From assembly GCF_003054555.1 (NCBI RefSeq), contig NZ_CP026304.1:5952001-6016000 (forward strand): a stretch of DNA of 64,000 nt. Direction: 5' to 3'. A program made the translations under genes and the position numbers. The notes beneath the pieces are model-generated. The model saw only the letters and a program-made list of their open reading frames with translations. It had not been told where the DNA came from and made no database searches. The DNA is from Streptomyces lunaelactis (GTDB taxonomy: Bacteria > Actinomycetota > Actinomycetes > Streptomycetales > Streptomycetaceae). Of the stretch, positions 23,599 to 32,619 are shown piece by piece; the stretch's first letter is position 1; every line of letters begins with the position of its first letter.

Positions 23599-25899
23599 TC
23601 ATCCGGTTTTAGCCCGCGACCGCTCGTGTCCGACCTTCAGCAGCAGCACCGAACGCGGCGGCACCGTCACCGTCTCACCGCCCCGATGCACCGTCCCCGG
23701 CGCGGTCGCCTGGTCCTCCCGCGAGGTGTCGACCACCAGCTCGTACGCCTGCGCCCAGGGCGGGCCCGGCAGCTGGAAGCTCGTCGGGCGGTCCGCCGCG
23801 TGCAGGACCGCCAGGAAGCTGTCGTCCGTCACCTCCGCTCCACGCGCGTCACGTCCCGGGATGTCCCGGCCGGAGAGATAGAGCGCCACCGTCGACGCCG
23901 GGGCGTACCAGTCCCGTTCCGTCATCTCCGTGCCGTGCGGGGTGAACCAGGCGAGGTCCCGCAGCCCGTCCGCCTCCCGGGCGCGGCCCGAGAAGAAGGC
24001 GCGGCGGCGCAGCACCGGATGGCTGTGGCGCAGGGCGAGCAGCCGGGTGGTCAGCTCCAGCAGGCCGCGCGGGCCCGGCTGCTCGCGCAGGGACCAGTCC
24101 AGCCAGCTGACCTCGTTGTCCTGGCAGTAGGCGTTGTTGCTGCCGCCCTGCGTACGGCCCATCTCGTCGCCCGCGACCAGCATCGGCACCCCCGTCGACA
24201 CCAGCAGCGTCGTCAGCAGATTGCGCAGCTGGCGGCGGCGCAGCGCATTGATCTCGGCGTCGTCGCTCTCGCCCTCCGCGCCGCAGTTCCAGGACCGGTT
24301 GTCGTTCGTGCCGTCGCGGTTGCCCTCGCCGTTGGCGTCGTTGTGCTTCTGCTCGTAGCTGACCAGATCGCGCAGGGTGAATCCGTCGTGCGCCGTGACG
24401 AAGTTGATCGAGGCGTACGGCCGCCGGCCGCCCCAGGCATAGAGATCACTGGACCCGGAAAGCCGGTATCCGAGATCCCGTACGTCGGGCAGCGCGCCGC
24501 GCCAGAAGTCCCGTACGGCGTCGCGGTACCGGTCGTTCCACTCCGTCCACAGCGGAGGGAACGCGCCCACCTGGTAGCCGCCGTTGCCCACGTCCCACGG
24601 CTCGGCGATCAGTTTCACCCGCCGCAGCACCGGATCCTGGGCGATCACCGCGAGGAACGGGGAGAGCATGTCGACATCGTGCATGGAGCGCGCCAGGGCC
24701 GCCGCCAGGTCGAAACGGAAGCCGTCGACCCCCATCTCGGTCACCCAGTAGCGCAGCGAATCGGTGATCAGCCGCAGCACATGCGGCTGCACCACATGCA
24801 GGGTGTTGCCGCAGCCCGTGTAGTCCGCGTACCTGCGGGCGTCCGACTGGAGGCGGTAGTAGCCGCGGTTGTCGATCCCGCGCAGCGACAGCGTCGGACC
24901 GAGCTCACCCGCCTCCGCCGTGTGGTTGTAGACCACATCGAGGATGACCTCGATCCCGGCGGCATGCAGCGCCCGCACCATCCGTTTGAACTCTCCGACC
25001 TGCTGACCGGTCGTCCCGCTCGCCGAGTACGCGGCGTGCGGCGCGAAGTAGCCGATTGAGTTGTAGCCCCAGTAGTTGCGCAGCCCCCGCCGCAGGAGAT
25101 GGTCCTCGTGCGCGTACTGATGCACCGGCAGCAGCTCGACCGCCGTCACCCCGAGCCGCACCAGATGCTCGATCGCCGCCGGATGCGCCAGACCCGCGTA
25201 CGTGCCCCGCAGTTCCTCGGGGATCCCCGGATGCACTTTGGTGAACCCCCGTACATGCAGCTCGTAGATGACCGAGTCGGCCCACGGGGTCTTCGGCCTG
25301 CGGTCGTCCGCCCAGTCGTCGTCATCGTGGACGACGACGCCCTTGGGGACGTACGGCGCCGAGTCCCGGTCGTCGCGTACCGTGTCGGCCACCTGCTGCT
25401 GCGGCCAGTCCCGGACGTGTCCGTACACCTCCGCGGGCAGTGCGCTGTAGTCATGGGGAGGGGCGCCGTCGACCGCCCGTGCGTACGGGTCGAGCAGCAG
25501 CTTCGCCGGATTCCAGCGCGCTCCGGTCCACGGGTCCCAGCGGCCGTGCACCCGGAATCCGTACCGCTGCCCCGGCCGGACCCCGGGCACGAAACCGTGC
25601 CAGATCTCGTGCGTCAGTTCGCTCAGCGGCAGCCGCGTCTCCACACCGGCTTCGTCGAACAGGCACAGCTCGACCGCCTCGGCCCCGCCCGCCCACAGCG
25701 CGAAGTTGGTTCCGGCGACCCCGTCGGGGCCGATCCGGAAACGTGCCCCGAGAGGCGTCGGCGCCCCCGGCCACACTTCCGGCCCGCGGGCGCCCGTATC
25801 CCTGTGGCGGCCGTTGACCCCGACCGCCGGGAGTGGGCCGGGCAGCACTTCGCCCCGCACCCCCTCCTGCACTGTCTCCTGCTCGGCTGCGCTCGACAC
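23599..25899 (-). CDS. glgX: GlgX-type glycogen debranching enzyme (GH13_11)
   Basis: GTG 25899 is preceded by GGGAGG and gives 766 residues; the open frame extends ten codons further without a ribosome-binding site. An N-terminal CBM48-like domain (TNFALWAGGAEAVELCLFD) is followed by the GH13 barrel with the four conserved regions: DVVYNHT, GFRFDLAAAL (catalytic Asp), LIAEPWD (catalytic Glu) and FVTAHDGFT. It hydrolyses alpha-1,6 branches in glycogen or phosphorylase-limit dextrin. It ends about 35 nt beyond the ABC exporter start region on the same strand but without coupling. Confidence 0.94.
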   Translation of the reverse strand: MSSAAEQETVQEGVRGEVLPGPLPAVGVNGRHRDTGARGPEVWPGAPTPLGARFRIGPDGVAGTNFALWAGGAEAVELCLFDEAGVETRLPLSELTHEIWHGFVPGVRPGQRYGFRVHGRWDPWTGARWNPAKLLLDPYARAVDGAPPHDYSALPAEVYGHVRDWPQQQVADTVRDDRDSAPYVPKGVVVHDDDDWADDRRPKTPWADSVIYELHVRGFTKVHPGIPEELRGTYAGLAHPAAIEHLVRLGVTAVELLPVHQYAHEDHLLRRGLRNYWGYNSIGYFAPHAAYSASGTTGQQVGEFKRMVRALHAAGIEVILDVVYNHTAEAGELGPTLSLRGIDNRGYYRLQSDARRYADYTGCGNTLHVVQPHVLRLITDSLRYWVTEMGVDGFRFDLAAALARSMHDVDMLSPFLAVIAQDPVLRRVKLIAEPWDVGNGGYQVGAFPPLWTEWNDRYRDAVRDFWRGALPDVRDLGYRLSGSSDLYAWGGRRPYASINFVTAHDGFTLRDLVSYEQKHNDANGEGNRDGTNDNRSWNCGAEGESDDAEINALRRRQLRNLLTTLLVSTGVPMLVAGDEMGRTQGGSNNAYCQDNEVSWLDWSLREQPGPRGLLELTTRLLALRHSHPVLRRRAFFSGRAREADGLRDLAWFTPHGTEMTERDWYAPASTVALYLSGRDIPGRDARGAEVTDDSFLAVLHAADRPTSFQLPGPPWAQAYELVVDTSREDQATAPGTVHRGGETVTVPPRSVLLLKVGHERSRAKTG

Positions 25900-25929
25900 C
25901 TGCCGGCCTCCCGCGGCTCGTCGGGCCAC

Positions 25930-25970
25930 GCTGGGGGTGCCCCCCAGGCCCGAAGGGCTCTGGGGGAGTA
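25930..25970. repeat. Dispersed GC-rich palindromic (REP-like) repeat, copy 1
   Basis: CTGGGGG-TGC-CCCCCAG is a perfect 7-bp palindrome, followed by CCCGAAGGG and CTCTGGGGGAG. A related copy is at about 32535-32576. Such elements are scattered between genes in Streptomyces chromosomes and can act as transcript-end hairpins. Confidence 0.6.
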
Positions 25971-26098
25971 GTGCTCACGGCGTCCCGGCCGCTGCACCCC
26001 ACGCGTGGTCCTCCCACCTGTTCTGCCCGCACCGCTCTCATACCAACACGGCCCCGCCTCCACGTTTCCCCTGGAGGGGGGCGGTCGTTGGGCGGTAC

Positions 26099-27346
26099 GT
26101 GAGACACGTACTGAAGCGGGCAGGGCAGGGCACGGCCTTCGCCCTGACATGGGCAGGACTGATGGCCGGTCTGATGGCCGGTCTGGCCGGATGCACCGGC
26201 GGGGTGCTCGACATCGGCAACAAGCCGCGGTCGCCCGAGGACACGATCCAGGTCACCCCCGAGGACGGCGCGAAGGAGGTGGTCCCGGACGGACCCCTCG
26301 TGGTGGAGCTGCCCAGCGGGCGTCTTGAACGGGTCAAGGTGATGCAGGTCGAGGACGAACGGCCGACCGAGGTGCCCGGCAAGATCTCCGAGGACGGCCT
26401 GCGCTGGAACCCGGACGAGGGCACCCGCCTCGAACCGGCCGCCAAGTACACCGTCGACGTGGTGGCGCTGGACGGGCACGGGCGCCGCTCGGCGCGCCAC
26501 ACCACCTTCACCACGGAGATCCCCGAGCGCCGGTTCATCGGCTACTTCAAGCCGGAGAACCGTGCGACCGTCGGCACCGGCATGATCGTCTCCTTCGACT
26601 TCAACCGGGCGATCGAGAACCCCGCGGCCGTCCAGCGCGCCATCCGCGTCACCTCCGAGCCGCCTGTCGAGATCGTCGGCCACTGGTTCGGCAACGAGCG
26701 TCTCGACTTCCGCCCCAGCGAGTACTGGAAGCCGGGCACCAGGGTCACCGTCGATGTGCGGCTGCGCGACGTCCAGGCGGCGCCGGGGGTGTACGGAATC
26801 CAGCAGAAGACCATCGCCTTCACGATCGGCCGTTCCCAGGTCTCGTTGGTCGACGCGGCGGCACACACCATGCAGGTACGGCGCGACGGCCAGGTCCTGG
26901 CGACCCTGCCGGCCACGGCGGGAGCGCCCAAGACGACGACGTACAACGGAAAGATGGTGGTCACGGAGATGTACGACGTGACCCGGATGAACGGTGCGAC
27001 GGTCGGCTTCAAGAAGCGCGACGGCAAGGGCGAGTACGACATCAAGGATGTGCCGCACGCGGTGCGGCTGACCGACTCGGGCACCTTCCTGCACGGCAAC
27101 TACTGGGCCGCGCCGGAGACCTTCGGCTCGGCGAACGTCAGCCACGGCTGCGTCGGACTGCGCGACGTCAAGGGCGGCAGCGAGGACACCCCGGCCGGCT
27201 GGTTCTTCGACCGGACGCTCATCGGCGATGTCATCGAAGTCGTCAACTCGCAGGACAAGAAGGTCGACCCCGACAACGGTCTGGGCGGCTGGAACCTGGA
27301 CTGGAAAGTCTGGAAGGCAGGTTCCGCGCTGAACCGACCTCGCTGA
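26099..27346 (+). CDS. L,D-transpeptidase lipoprotein with Ig-like domains (copy 1)
   Basis: GTG 26099 gives 415 residues with a lipoprotein signal (ALTWAGLMAGLMAGLAGC). Two Ig-like beta domains precede the YkuD catalytic domain, as in mycobacterial LdtMt2. The catalytic motif is SHGCVGLRD with the upstream His in GTFLHGNYW. It makes 3-3 peptidoglycan cross-links outside the membrane. The GGAGG 21 nt upstream is too far for an ideal site, so the exact start is less sure. It shares about half its residues with the next gene, a tandem duplication. Confidence 0.92.
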   Translation: MRHVLKRAGQGTAFALTWAGLMAGLMAGLAGCTGGVLDIGNKPRSPEDTIQVTPEDGAKEVVPDGPLVVELPSGRLERVKVMQVEDERPTEVPGKISEDGLRWNPDEGTRLEPAAKYTVDVVALDGHGRRSARHTTFTTEIPERRFIGYFKPENRATVGTGMIVSFDFNRAIENPAAVQRAIRVTSEPPVEIVGHWFGNERLDFRPSEYWKPGTRVTVDVRLRDVQAAPGVYGIQQKTIAFTIGRSQVSLVDAAAHTMQVRRDGQVLATLPATAGAPKTTTYNGKMVVTEMYDVTRMNGATVGFKKRDGKGEYDIKDVPHAVRLTDSGTFLHGNYWAAPETFGSANVSHGCVGLRDVKGGSEDTPAGWFFDRTLIGDVIEVVNSQDKKVDPDNGLGGWNLDWKVWKAGSALNRPR

Positions 27347-27520
27347 CCTGCAAGGCCCGCACCGTCTCAGGTGAGCCCGACGGACATGTTGGGACTGAAC
27401 GGTGACATTCGCGGGGAGGTTCACCTACTCGCGGTGTGATTGTCTATCGCCGTGCGTGCGTGAGGCGCGCGGGGGTGCGGGCCGTGGCGGGGCCAGGCCG
27501 TGCGAGGGGAGAAGACCATT

Positions 27521-28771
27521 TTGAACGGGCAGCCGATATCGGGGGCGTCGGCCGGGGCCGCAAGCGGACGTGGGCGTGGGGGCGCCACTCTGCCGGCCTT
27601 GGTACTGGGGGCATTGCTGGTGCTGGTCACGGCCTGCGGAGGCGGGGACTCCGGCAAGGGTGACGGCGACAAGGACAAGAAGGACGGCGGGAAGGTCGGG
27701 AACTCGGCCTCCGTGGCGGTGGTGACCATCGCGCCCAAGGACGGTGCCAAGTCGGTCGCCACGAGCGGCACACTCAAGGTCACCGCGGACAAGGGCAAGC
27801 TGGTCACGGTCACGGTCCAGGACGACAAGGGCACCGCGGTCGAGGGCAAGCTCGCCGCGGACGGCGCCAGTTGGCAGCCGCTGCAGCATCTGGCGGGCTC
27901 CACCAAGTACAAGGTGCACGCCATCGCCAAGGACGCGGACGGCCGCGAGTCGGCGAAGGACCACACCTTCACCACGCTCGTTCCGAAGAACACCTTCATC
28001 GGGCAGTACACGCCCGAGGACGGTTCGACGGTCGGCGTCGGCATGCCGGTCTCGATCAACTTCACCCGTGGCATCACCGACCCGGCGGCCGTCGAGAAGG
28101 CCATCAAGGTGACCGCGGAGCCGGCCGTGCCGGTCGAGGGCCACTGGTTCGGCAACGACCGCCTCGACTTCCGTCCGGAGAAGTACTGGGCCGCCGGCAC
28201 CAAGGTGACGGTGAAGCTCAACCTGGACGGCGTCGAGGGCCGACCGGGGGTGTACGGCAAGCAGACCAGGACGGTGAAGTTCACCATCGGCCGCAGCCAG
28301 GTCTCCACCGTGGACGCGCGCGAGCACACGATGAAGGTCGTACGGGACGGAAAGCAGATCAAGTCCATCCCGATCACCGCGGGCGCGCCGTCGACCACGA
28401 CGTACAACGGCCAGATGGTCATCAGCGAGAAGTACAAGGTGACCCGGATGAACGGCGCCACCGTGGGCTTCGGCGGCGAGTACGACATCAAGGACGTGAC
28501 GCACGCGATGCGCCTGTCCACCTCGGGCACCTTCATCCACGGCAACTACTGGGCCTCGTCCGGAACGTTCGGCTCGGCGAACGTCAGCCATGGGTGTATC
28601 GGTCTGCGGGACGTCCGCGGGGGGTACGACAAGGGGACGCCTGCGGCCTGGATGTACGAGAGGTCGATCATCGGCGACGTGGTGATCGTGAAGAACTCCA
28701 AGGACAAGGTGATCTCGCCGGAGAACGGCCTGAACGGCTGGAACATGTCCTGGGCGGACTGGACGAAGTAG
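27521..28771 (+). CDS. L,D-transpeptidase lipoprotein with Ig-like domains (copy 2)
   Basis: TTG 27521 has GGGGAGAAG just upstream and gives 416 residues; a GTG at 27500 would add seven residues and has no ribosome-binding site. The signal ends in LVLVTAC and is followed by a charged linker (DKDKKDGGK), two Ig-like domains and the YkuD domain with catalytic SHGCIGLRD and GTFIHGNYW. Same role as its neighbour: 3-3 cross-linking of peptidoglycan. The 174-nt gap to copy 1 includes its own promoter region. A strong terminator follows. Confidence 0.93.
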   Translation: MNGQPISGASAGAASGRGRGGATLPALVLGALLVLVTACGGGDSGKGDGDKDKKDGGKVGNSASVAVVTIAPKDGAKSVATSGTLKVTADKGKLVTVTVQDDKGTAVEGKLAADGASWQPLQHLAGSTKYKVHAIAKDADGRESAKDHTFTTLVPKNTFIGQYTPEDGSTVGVGMPVSINFTRGITDPAAVEKAIKVTAEPAVPVEGHWFGNDRLDFRPEKYWAAGTKVTVKLNLDGVEGRPGVYGKQTRTVKFTIGRSQVSTVDAREHTMKVVRDGKQIKSIPITAGAPSTTTYNGQMVISEKYKVTRMNGATVGFGGEYDIKDVTHAMRLSTSGTFIHGNYWASSGTFGSANVSHGCIGLRDVRGGYDKGTPAAWMYERSIIGDVVIVKNSKDKVISPENGLNGWNMSWADWTK

Positions 28772-28790
28772 CGGACTTCCGAGCGACGGG

Positions 28791-28829
28791 AACGGACCCG
28801 GTGCTGTGACCCACGGCACCGGGTCCGTT
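28791..28829 (+). terminator. Strong hairpin terminator after the second L,D-transpeptidase
   Basis: AACGGACCCGGTGC (28791-28804) and GCACCGGGTCCGTT (28816-28829) form a perfect 14-bp stem with an 11-nt loop, followed by TGTCGT. Typical of Streptomyces terminators, which often lack long T-runs. Confidence 0.85.
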
Positions 28830-28887
28830 GTCGTGCCGTGCCTACCGGGGGGACCGCCCCAGGCTCCCCAGTACTAACCTCCCCCTC

Positions 28888-29655
28888 ATGACTGTTTCTC
28901 TCGAGGTCTCCGAAGGCGTCGGCACCATCCGACTGGACCGCCCGCCGATGAACGCGCTGAACATCGCCATTCAGGACCGGCTGCGCGAGCTCGCCGCCGA
29001 GGCGACCCGCCGTGACGACGTACGGGCCGTGATCCTGTACGGCGGCGAGAAGGTGTTCGCTGCCGGCGCGGACATCAAGGAGATGCAGGCCATGGACCAC
29101 GCGGCGATGGTCGTACGGTCCCGGGCACTCCAGGAGTCCTTCACCGCCGTCGCCCGTATCCCCAAGCCCGTCGTCGCGGCGGTCACCGGCTATGCCCTCG
29201 GCGGCGGCTGCGAGCTCACCCTCTGCGCCGACTTCCGTATCGCCGCGGACAACGCGAAGCTCGGGCAGCCCGAGATCCTGCTCGGCCTGATCCCCGGCGC
29301 CGGCGGCACCCAGCGGCTCTCCCGGCTGATCGGCCCGTCCAAGGCCAAGGACCTGATCTTCACCGGCCGCATGGTGAAGGCCGAGGAAGCACTCGCGATC
29401 GGTCTCGTCGACCGCGTCGTCCCCGCCGCCGAGGTGTACGAGCAGGCGCAGGCCTGGGCCGCGAAGCTCGCCCAGGGGCCCGCTCTCGCGCTGCGCGCCG
29501 CCAAGGAGTCCATCGACGCGGGCCTGGAGACGGACATCGAGACGGGCCTCGCCATCGAACGCAACTGGTTCGCGGGCCTGTTCGCGACCGAGGACCGCGA
29601 GCGCGGCATGCGCAGCTTTGTGGAGGAGGGACCGGGTAAGGCCAAGTTCCTCTGA
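28888..29655 (+). CDS. Enoyl-CoA hydratase/isomerase family protein
   Basis: ATG 28888 gives 255 residues. The crotonase fold shows the oxyanion segment KVFAAGADIKEMQAMD and the active-site region GYALGGGCELTLCADFRIAA, with Glu in QPEILLGLIPGAGGTQRLSR corresponding to the second catalytic Glu of hydratases. It therefore probably hydrates 2-enoyl-CoA in fatty-acid degradation. It stands alone, with a strong terminator upstream. Confidence 0.93.
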   Translation: MTVSLEVSEGVGTIRLDRPPMNALNIAIQDRLRELAAEATRRDDVRAVILYGGEKVFAAGADIKEMQAMDHAAMVVRSRALQESFTAVARIPKPVVAAVTGYALGGGCELTLCADFRIAADNAKLGQPEILLGLIPGAGGTQRLSRLIGPSKAKDLIFTGRMVKAEEALAIGLVDRVVPAAEVYEQAQAWAAKLAQGPALALRAAKESIDAGLETDIETGLAIERNWFAGLFATEDRERGMRSFVEEGPGKAKFL

Positions 29656-29826
29656 ATTCGGGTCAGTTGGACACATTCTGGCACAGCGTCAACCATGTGG
29701 GCGGCTTAGCCGAGTCTTAAAGGAGTCTTAAGCCGGATCGGCCCACTGTGCTGGGCGATCATTCGCATGCTGGGGCGTCAGTGCAGCTCATCGTGGGTAT
29801 GAGGCTCTGCATGCGCGTGGAGTCAT

Positions 29827-30423
29827 ATGCCACCCGGCCTCAGCGGAACGGCCGATTCCGGGGGCCCTATTCCCCCGGAATGGCCCCGGAAGCGGCTCTT
29901 TGCAGCCATGATTGGGGGCATGGCGGGCCTGGAGGGCGTGGAGCAACCACGGGAGCGCGGCAGTGCTGCCGTCGCGCGGGGGGTGCCGGCCGTCGAGGAT
30001 GAACAGGCGCTCAAGGCGCTGGAGTTGTTCGGCAACCCGACGGACGAAGAAGTCCGACTGCCCTCCCGGCCCGAATCCGCCGCCACCGCACGCCGGCTGA
30101 CCCAGTGCGTGGTGCTGCGCCAGTGGGCGCTCCCCGCGCAGACCTCCGAGCACGCGGTGCTACTGGTCTCGGAGCTCGTCGGCAATGCCGTACGCCACAC
30201 CGGTGCCCGCGTCTTCGGGCTGCGGATGCTGCGCCGCCGCGGCTGGATCAGGATCGAGGTCCGTGATCCCTCGCGGGGTCTGCCCTGTCTGATGCCGGTC
30301 CAGGAGATGGACACCAGCGGCCGAGGGCTCTTCCTCGTCGACATGCTCTCCGACCGGTGGGGAGTGGATCTGCTGCCGCGCGGCAAGACCACCTGGTTCG
30401 AGATGCGGGTCGCCGACCGCTGA
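29827..30423 (+). CDS. RsbW-like ATP-binding (HATPase_c_2) protein
   Basis: The 198-residue protein from ATG 29827 (GGAG six bases upstream) has a C-terminal GHKL ATPase domain: N-box SELVGNAVRHTG, G1 EVRDPSRGLP, G2 DTSGRGLFLVD. The first 60 residues are variable. Proteins of this kind in Streptomyces act as anti-sigma-factor kinases or in related switches; the STAS protein at 32620-33012 could be a partner but is not adjacent. Confidence 0.87.
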   Translation: MPPGLSGTADSGGPIPPEWPRKRLFAAMIGGMAGLEGVEQPRERGSAAVARGVPAVEDEQALKALELFGNPTDEEVRLPSRPESAATARRLTQCVVLRQWALPAQTSEHAVLLVSELVGNAVRHTGARVFGLRMLRRRGWIRIEVRDPSRGLPCLMPVQEMDTSGRGLFLVDMLSDRWGVDLLPRGKTTWFEMRVADR

Positions 30424-30811
30424 GACGGCAGCGACCTGCCGCGCGGCCGGGAAACACTGAAGCCCCCTGAGCGGGGGCTTCAGTGGAGGGCCGTGGATCG
30501 GGGGGGTGTATCCACGGCGGCCTTCGACGACCTGGCCCGGGTCAATGGGGGTCGTGTCATCGACTATGGCAGATGGCGGGCCGCATCGCCAAAAGTACCT
30601 ACTCGGACATAAGCCGCAAAGTGGTACGTCTGGAAAGTGAATCGTAGGTGAATTGCGCAATCTACCTAGTAATCGCTGAGTAATTATAGATCACAGCGGG
30701 TGTTTTATTGAATCGCCCGCCTCAGGAACGGACTCGGCGGCCGCGACCGCAAACGTCGCGAATTGGGTCAATCATGACCTTATGGGCGGCCCGCGCCTAC
30801 TGTGCATTCCC
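30424..30811. other. Intergenic region with terminator and AT-rich promoter area
   Basis: This 388-nt region starts with the terminator at 30455-30485. Beyond about 30600 it becomes unusually AT-rich (for example TAATTATAGAT near 30681-30691, a fair -10 region) and probably carries the promoter for the remnant and beta-propeller genes. No gene is seen. Confidence 0.6.
30455..30485 (+). terminator. Terminator after the RsbW-like gene
   Basis: CACTGAAGCCCCC (30455-30467) pairs perfectly with GGGGGCTTCAGTG (30473-30485) across a 5-nt loop. Confidence 0.85.
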
Positions 30812-31000
30812 GTGACCTCGATCGACCGCCGCAGCGCCTTGCGCGCAGGAGCGGGCGCGGCCATCGCGGGTGCCCTCGCCTCGGGCTGCACCGACGACGG
30901 TCCGGACACGGTCGCCGCACTGCCCGCACTGCCCGCCCTGCTCGCCGACCTCGACCGCCGCGGCCTGCGCGCGGTGACCACCACGGAGCTGCTGAGCTGA
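30812..31000 (+). pseudogene. Polysaccharide deacetylase reduced to signal peptide plus C-terminus
   Basis: GTG 30812 gives 62 residues: a Tat/lipoprotein-like leader (SIDRRSALRAGAGAAIAGAL then ASGC) joined directly to ALPALLADLDRRGLRAVTTT, which matches the extreme C-terminus of Streptomyces NodB-type polysaccharide deacetylases. The catalytic domain of roughly 180-200 residues is missing, and the junction stays in frame. The stop overlaps the next ATG (TGATG), so the remnant may survive because it feeds ribosomes to the beta-propeller gene. The family assignment of the two ends is from memory of homologues. Confidence 0.65.
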
Positions 31001-32190
31001 TGCACCCGACGACTCCCCTCACCCGGCGGACCACCGCGCTGCTCGTGGGCGCACTGCTCGCCCTGCTCGCGGGCTGCGGCTCACCCGCCGAAACGCAGGC
31101 GCGCGGCACCGAGGCAGCAGCGTCGCCCGCCAAGGCCGAGCCCCGAGAGGTGGCCCCGCCCGGGCTGCCCGGTATGCCGCCGGTCCTGGACCCGCACGAC
31201 ATCTACGCGGCGAACCGGCCCAACCAGCTCTCGCCGGCGGTCAGGGGCTTCCCGTCCCGCGTGTACGTCCCCAACACCAACTCCAACACCGTCTCGGTCA
31301 TCGACCCCGCGACGTACAAGGTCATCGAGACGATCCCGGTCGGTGTCCAGCCGCAGCACGTCGTCCCCTCCTGGGACATGAAGACCCTCTGGGTCAACAA
31401 CAACCGCGGCCACACGCTCACTCCGATCGACCCGGCGACCAGCGTCGCGGGCAAACCGATCCAGGTGCACGACCCGTACAACCTCTACTTCACGCCCAAC
31501 GGCAAGTACGCCATCGTCATGGCGTCCCTCGACCGGGAACTGGTCTTCCGCGACCCGCACACCATGAATCCGGTGAAGTCCACCCCGGTCTCCTGCTACG
31601 GCGTCAACCACGCGGACTTCTCGGCCGACGGCCGGTACTTCATCGTCTCCTGTGAGTTCTCCGGCGAGCTGCTGAAGGTCGACACGGAGCGGATGGAGGT
31701 CATCGGCCAGCAGAAACTGCCCTTCAACGGGGCGATGCCGCAGGACGTGAAAATCTCCCCGGACGGCAAGACCTTCTACGTCGCCGACATGATGGCGCAC
31801 GGCGTATGGGTGCTCGACGCCGAGACGTTCACCACCCCCACGCTGCTGCCGACCGGCAAGGGCTGCCACGGCCTCTACATCAGCCGTGACTCCAAGGAGA
31901 TGTACATCCCCAACCGGGGCGAAGGCTCCATCTCCGTCTTCGACTTCGCGCAGAACAGGCTGACGAAGAAGTGGTCGCTGCCGGCGGGCGGCAGCCCGGA
32001 CATGGGCGGTGTGTCGGCTGACGGGAAGGTGCTGTGGCTGTCGGGGCGGTACGACTCGGAGGTGTACGCGATCGACACGACGAGCGGGAGGGAGCTGGCG
32101 CGGATTCCGGTGGGCAGCGGGCCGCACGGTCTTGCGGTGTATCCGCAGCCGGGCCGGTACTCGCTGGGCCACACGGGCGTGTTCCGCTAG
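31000..32190 (+). CDS. YVTN/YncE-type beta-propeller lipoprotein
   Basis: ATG 31000 overlaps the preceding stop. The 396-residue protein has a lipoprotein signal (LLVGALLALLAGC) and a series of propeller blades with the pattern VYVPNTNSNTVSVIDPATYKV, ISPDGKTFYVADMMAHGVWV and VSADGKVLWLSGRYDSEVYA. Such YncE-like propellers are exported and often bind other envelope or cell-wall components; no enzyme motif is seen. It was probably once an operon partner of an intact polysaccharide deacetylase. Confidence 0.88.
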   Translation: MHPTTPLTRRTTALLVGALLALLAGCGSPAETQARGTEAAASPAKAEPREVAPPGLPGMPPVLDPHDIYAANRPNQLSPAVRGFPSRVYVPNTNSNTVSVIDPATYKVIETIPVGVQPQHVVPSWDMKTLWVNNNRGHTLTPIDPATSVAGKPIQVHDPYNLYFTPNGKYAIVMASLDRELVFRDPHTMNPVKSTPVSCYGVNHADFSADGRYFIVSCEFSGELLKVDTERMEVIGQQKLPFNGAMPQDVKISPDGKTFYVADMMAHGVWVLDAETFTTPTLLPTGKGCHGLYISRDSKEMYIPNRGEGSISVFDFAQNRLTKKWSLPAGGSPDMGGVSADGKVLWLSGRYDSEVYAIDTTSGRELARIPVGSGPHGLAVYPQPGRYSLGHTGVFR

Positions 32191-32314
32191 CGCGGGGCTC
32201 GAGCTGCCTCTGTCAGCCGGCCACGAACAGCGCCTCCACCGGCCGCTGCCTCGAGGGCGCATCCGGGCCGTTAATCTGACCCCGTCAGTAATGCACCAAG
32301 AAGGGGCGGAAGCA

Positions 32315-32530
32315 GTGGCGGACATCGAAGAGGCGCGCAAGGCGTTCGAGCGCTACGACCTGAACGGCGACGGCCTGATCACCGCGGCCGAGTACAAGAG
32401 CGTGATGGCGCAGCTGGGCGACTTCCATGTCACCGAGACGGTCGCCGAGGCAGTGATCAAGACCAAGGACGGCAACGGCGACGGCCAGCTGACCTTCGAG
32501 GAGTTCTGGGACTCGCTGAACAAGGCCTGA
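32315..32530 (+). CDS. EF-hand calcium-binding protein
   Basis: GTG 32315 gives 71 residues and fits the known start MADIEEARKAFE of Streptomyces homologues; an ATG at 32291 would add eight residues. Two EF-hand loops are present: DLNGDGLITAAE and DGNGDGQLTFEE, each with the Asp-x-Asn-x-Asp-Gly-x-(I/L)-x3-Glu pattern needed to hold calcium. It resembles small calmodulin-like proteins such as CabB (recalled). Cytoplasmic, with a role in calcium buffering or signalling. Confidence 0.9.
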   Translation: MADIEEARKAFERYDLNGDGLITAAEYKSVMAQLGDFHVTETVAEAVIKTKDGNGDGQLTFEEFWDSLNKA

Positions 32531-32534
32531 TCCG

Positions 32535-32576
32535 CCAGGGGGCACCCCCGGACGCGAAGGCTCTGGGGGAGGCTCC
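32535..32576. repeat. Dispersed GC-rich palindromic (REP-like) repeat, copy 2
   Basis: GGGGGCACCCCCGG followed by GCGAAGGCTCTGGGGGAG resembles copy 1 at 25930-25970. It lies between two convergent genes and may serve as their terminator. Confidence 0.6.
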
Positions 32577-32619
32577 CCGGCCGTGAAGCTGTTCCGGCCG
32601 GGGGACCGCCCGGACTTCG

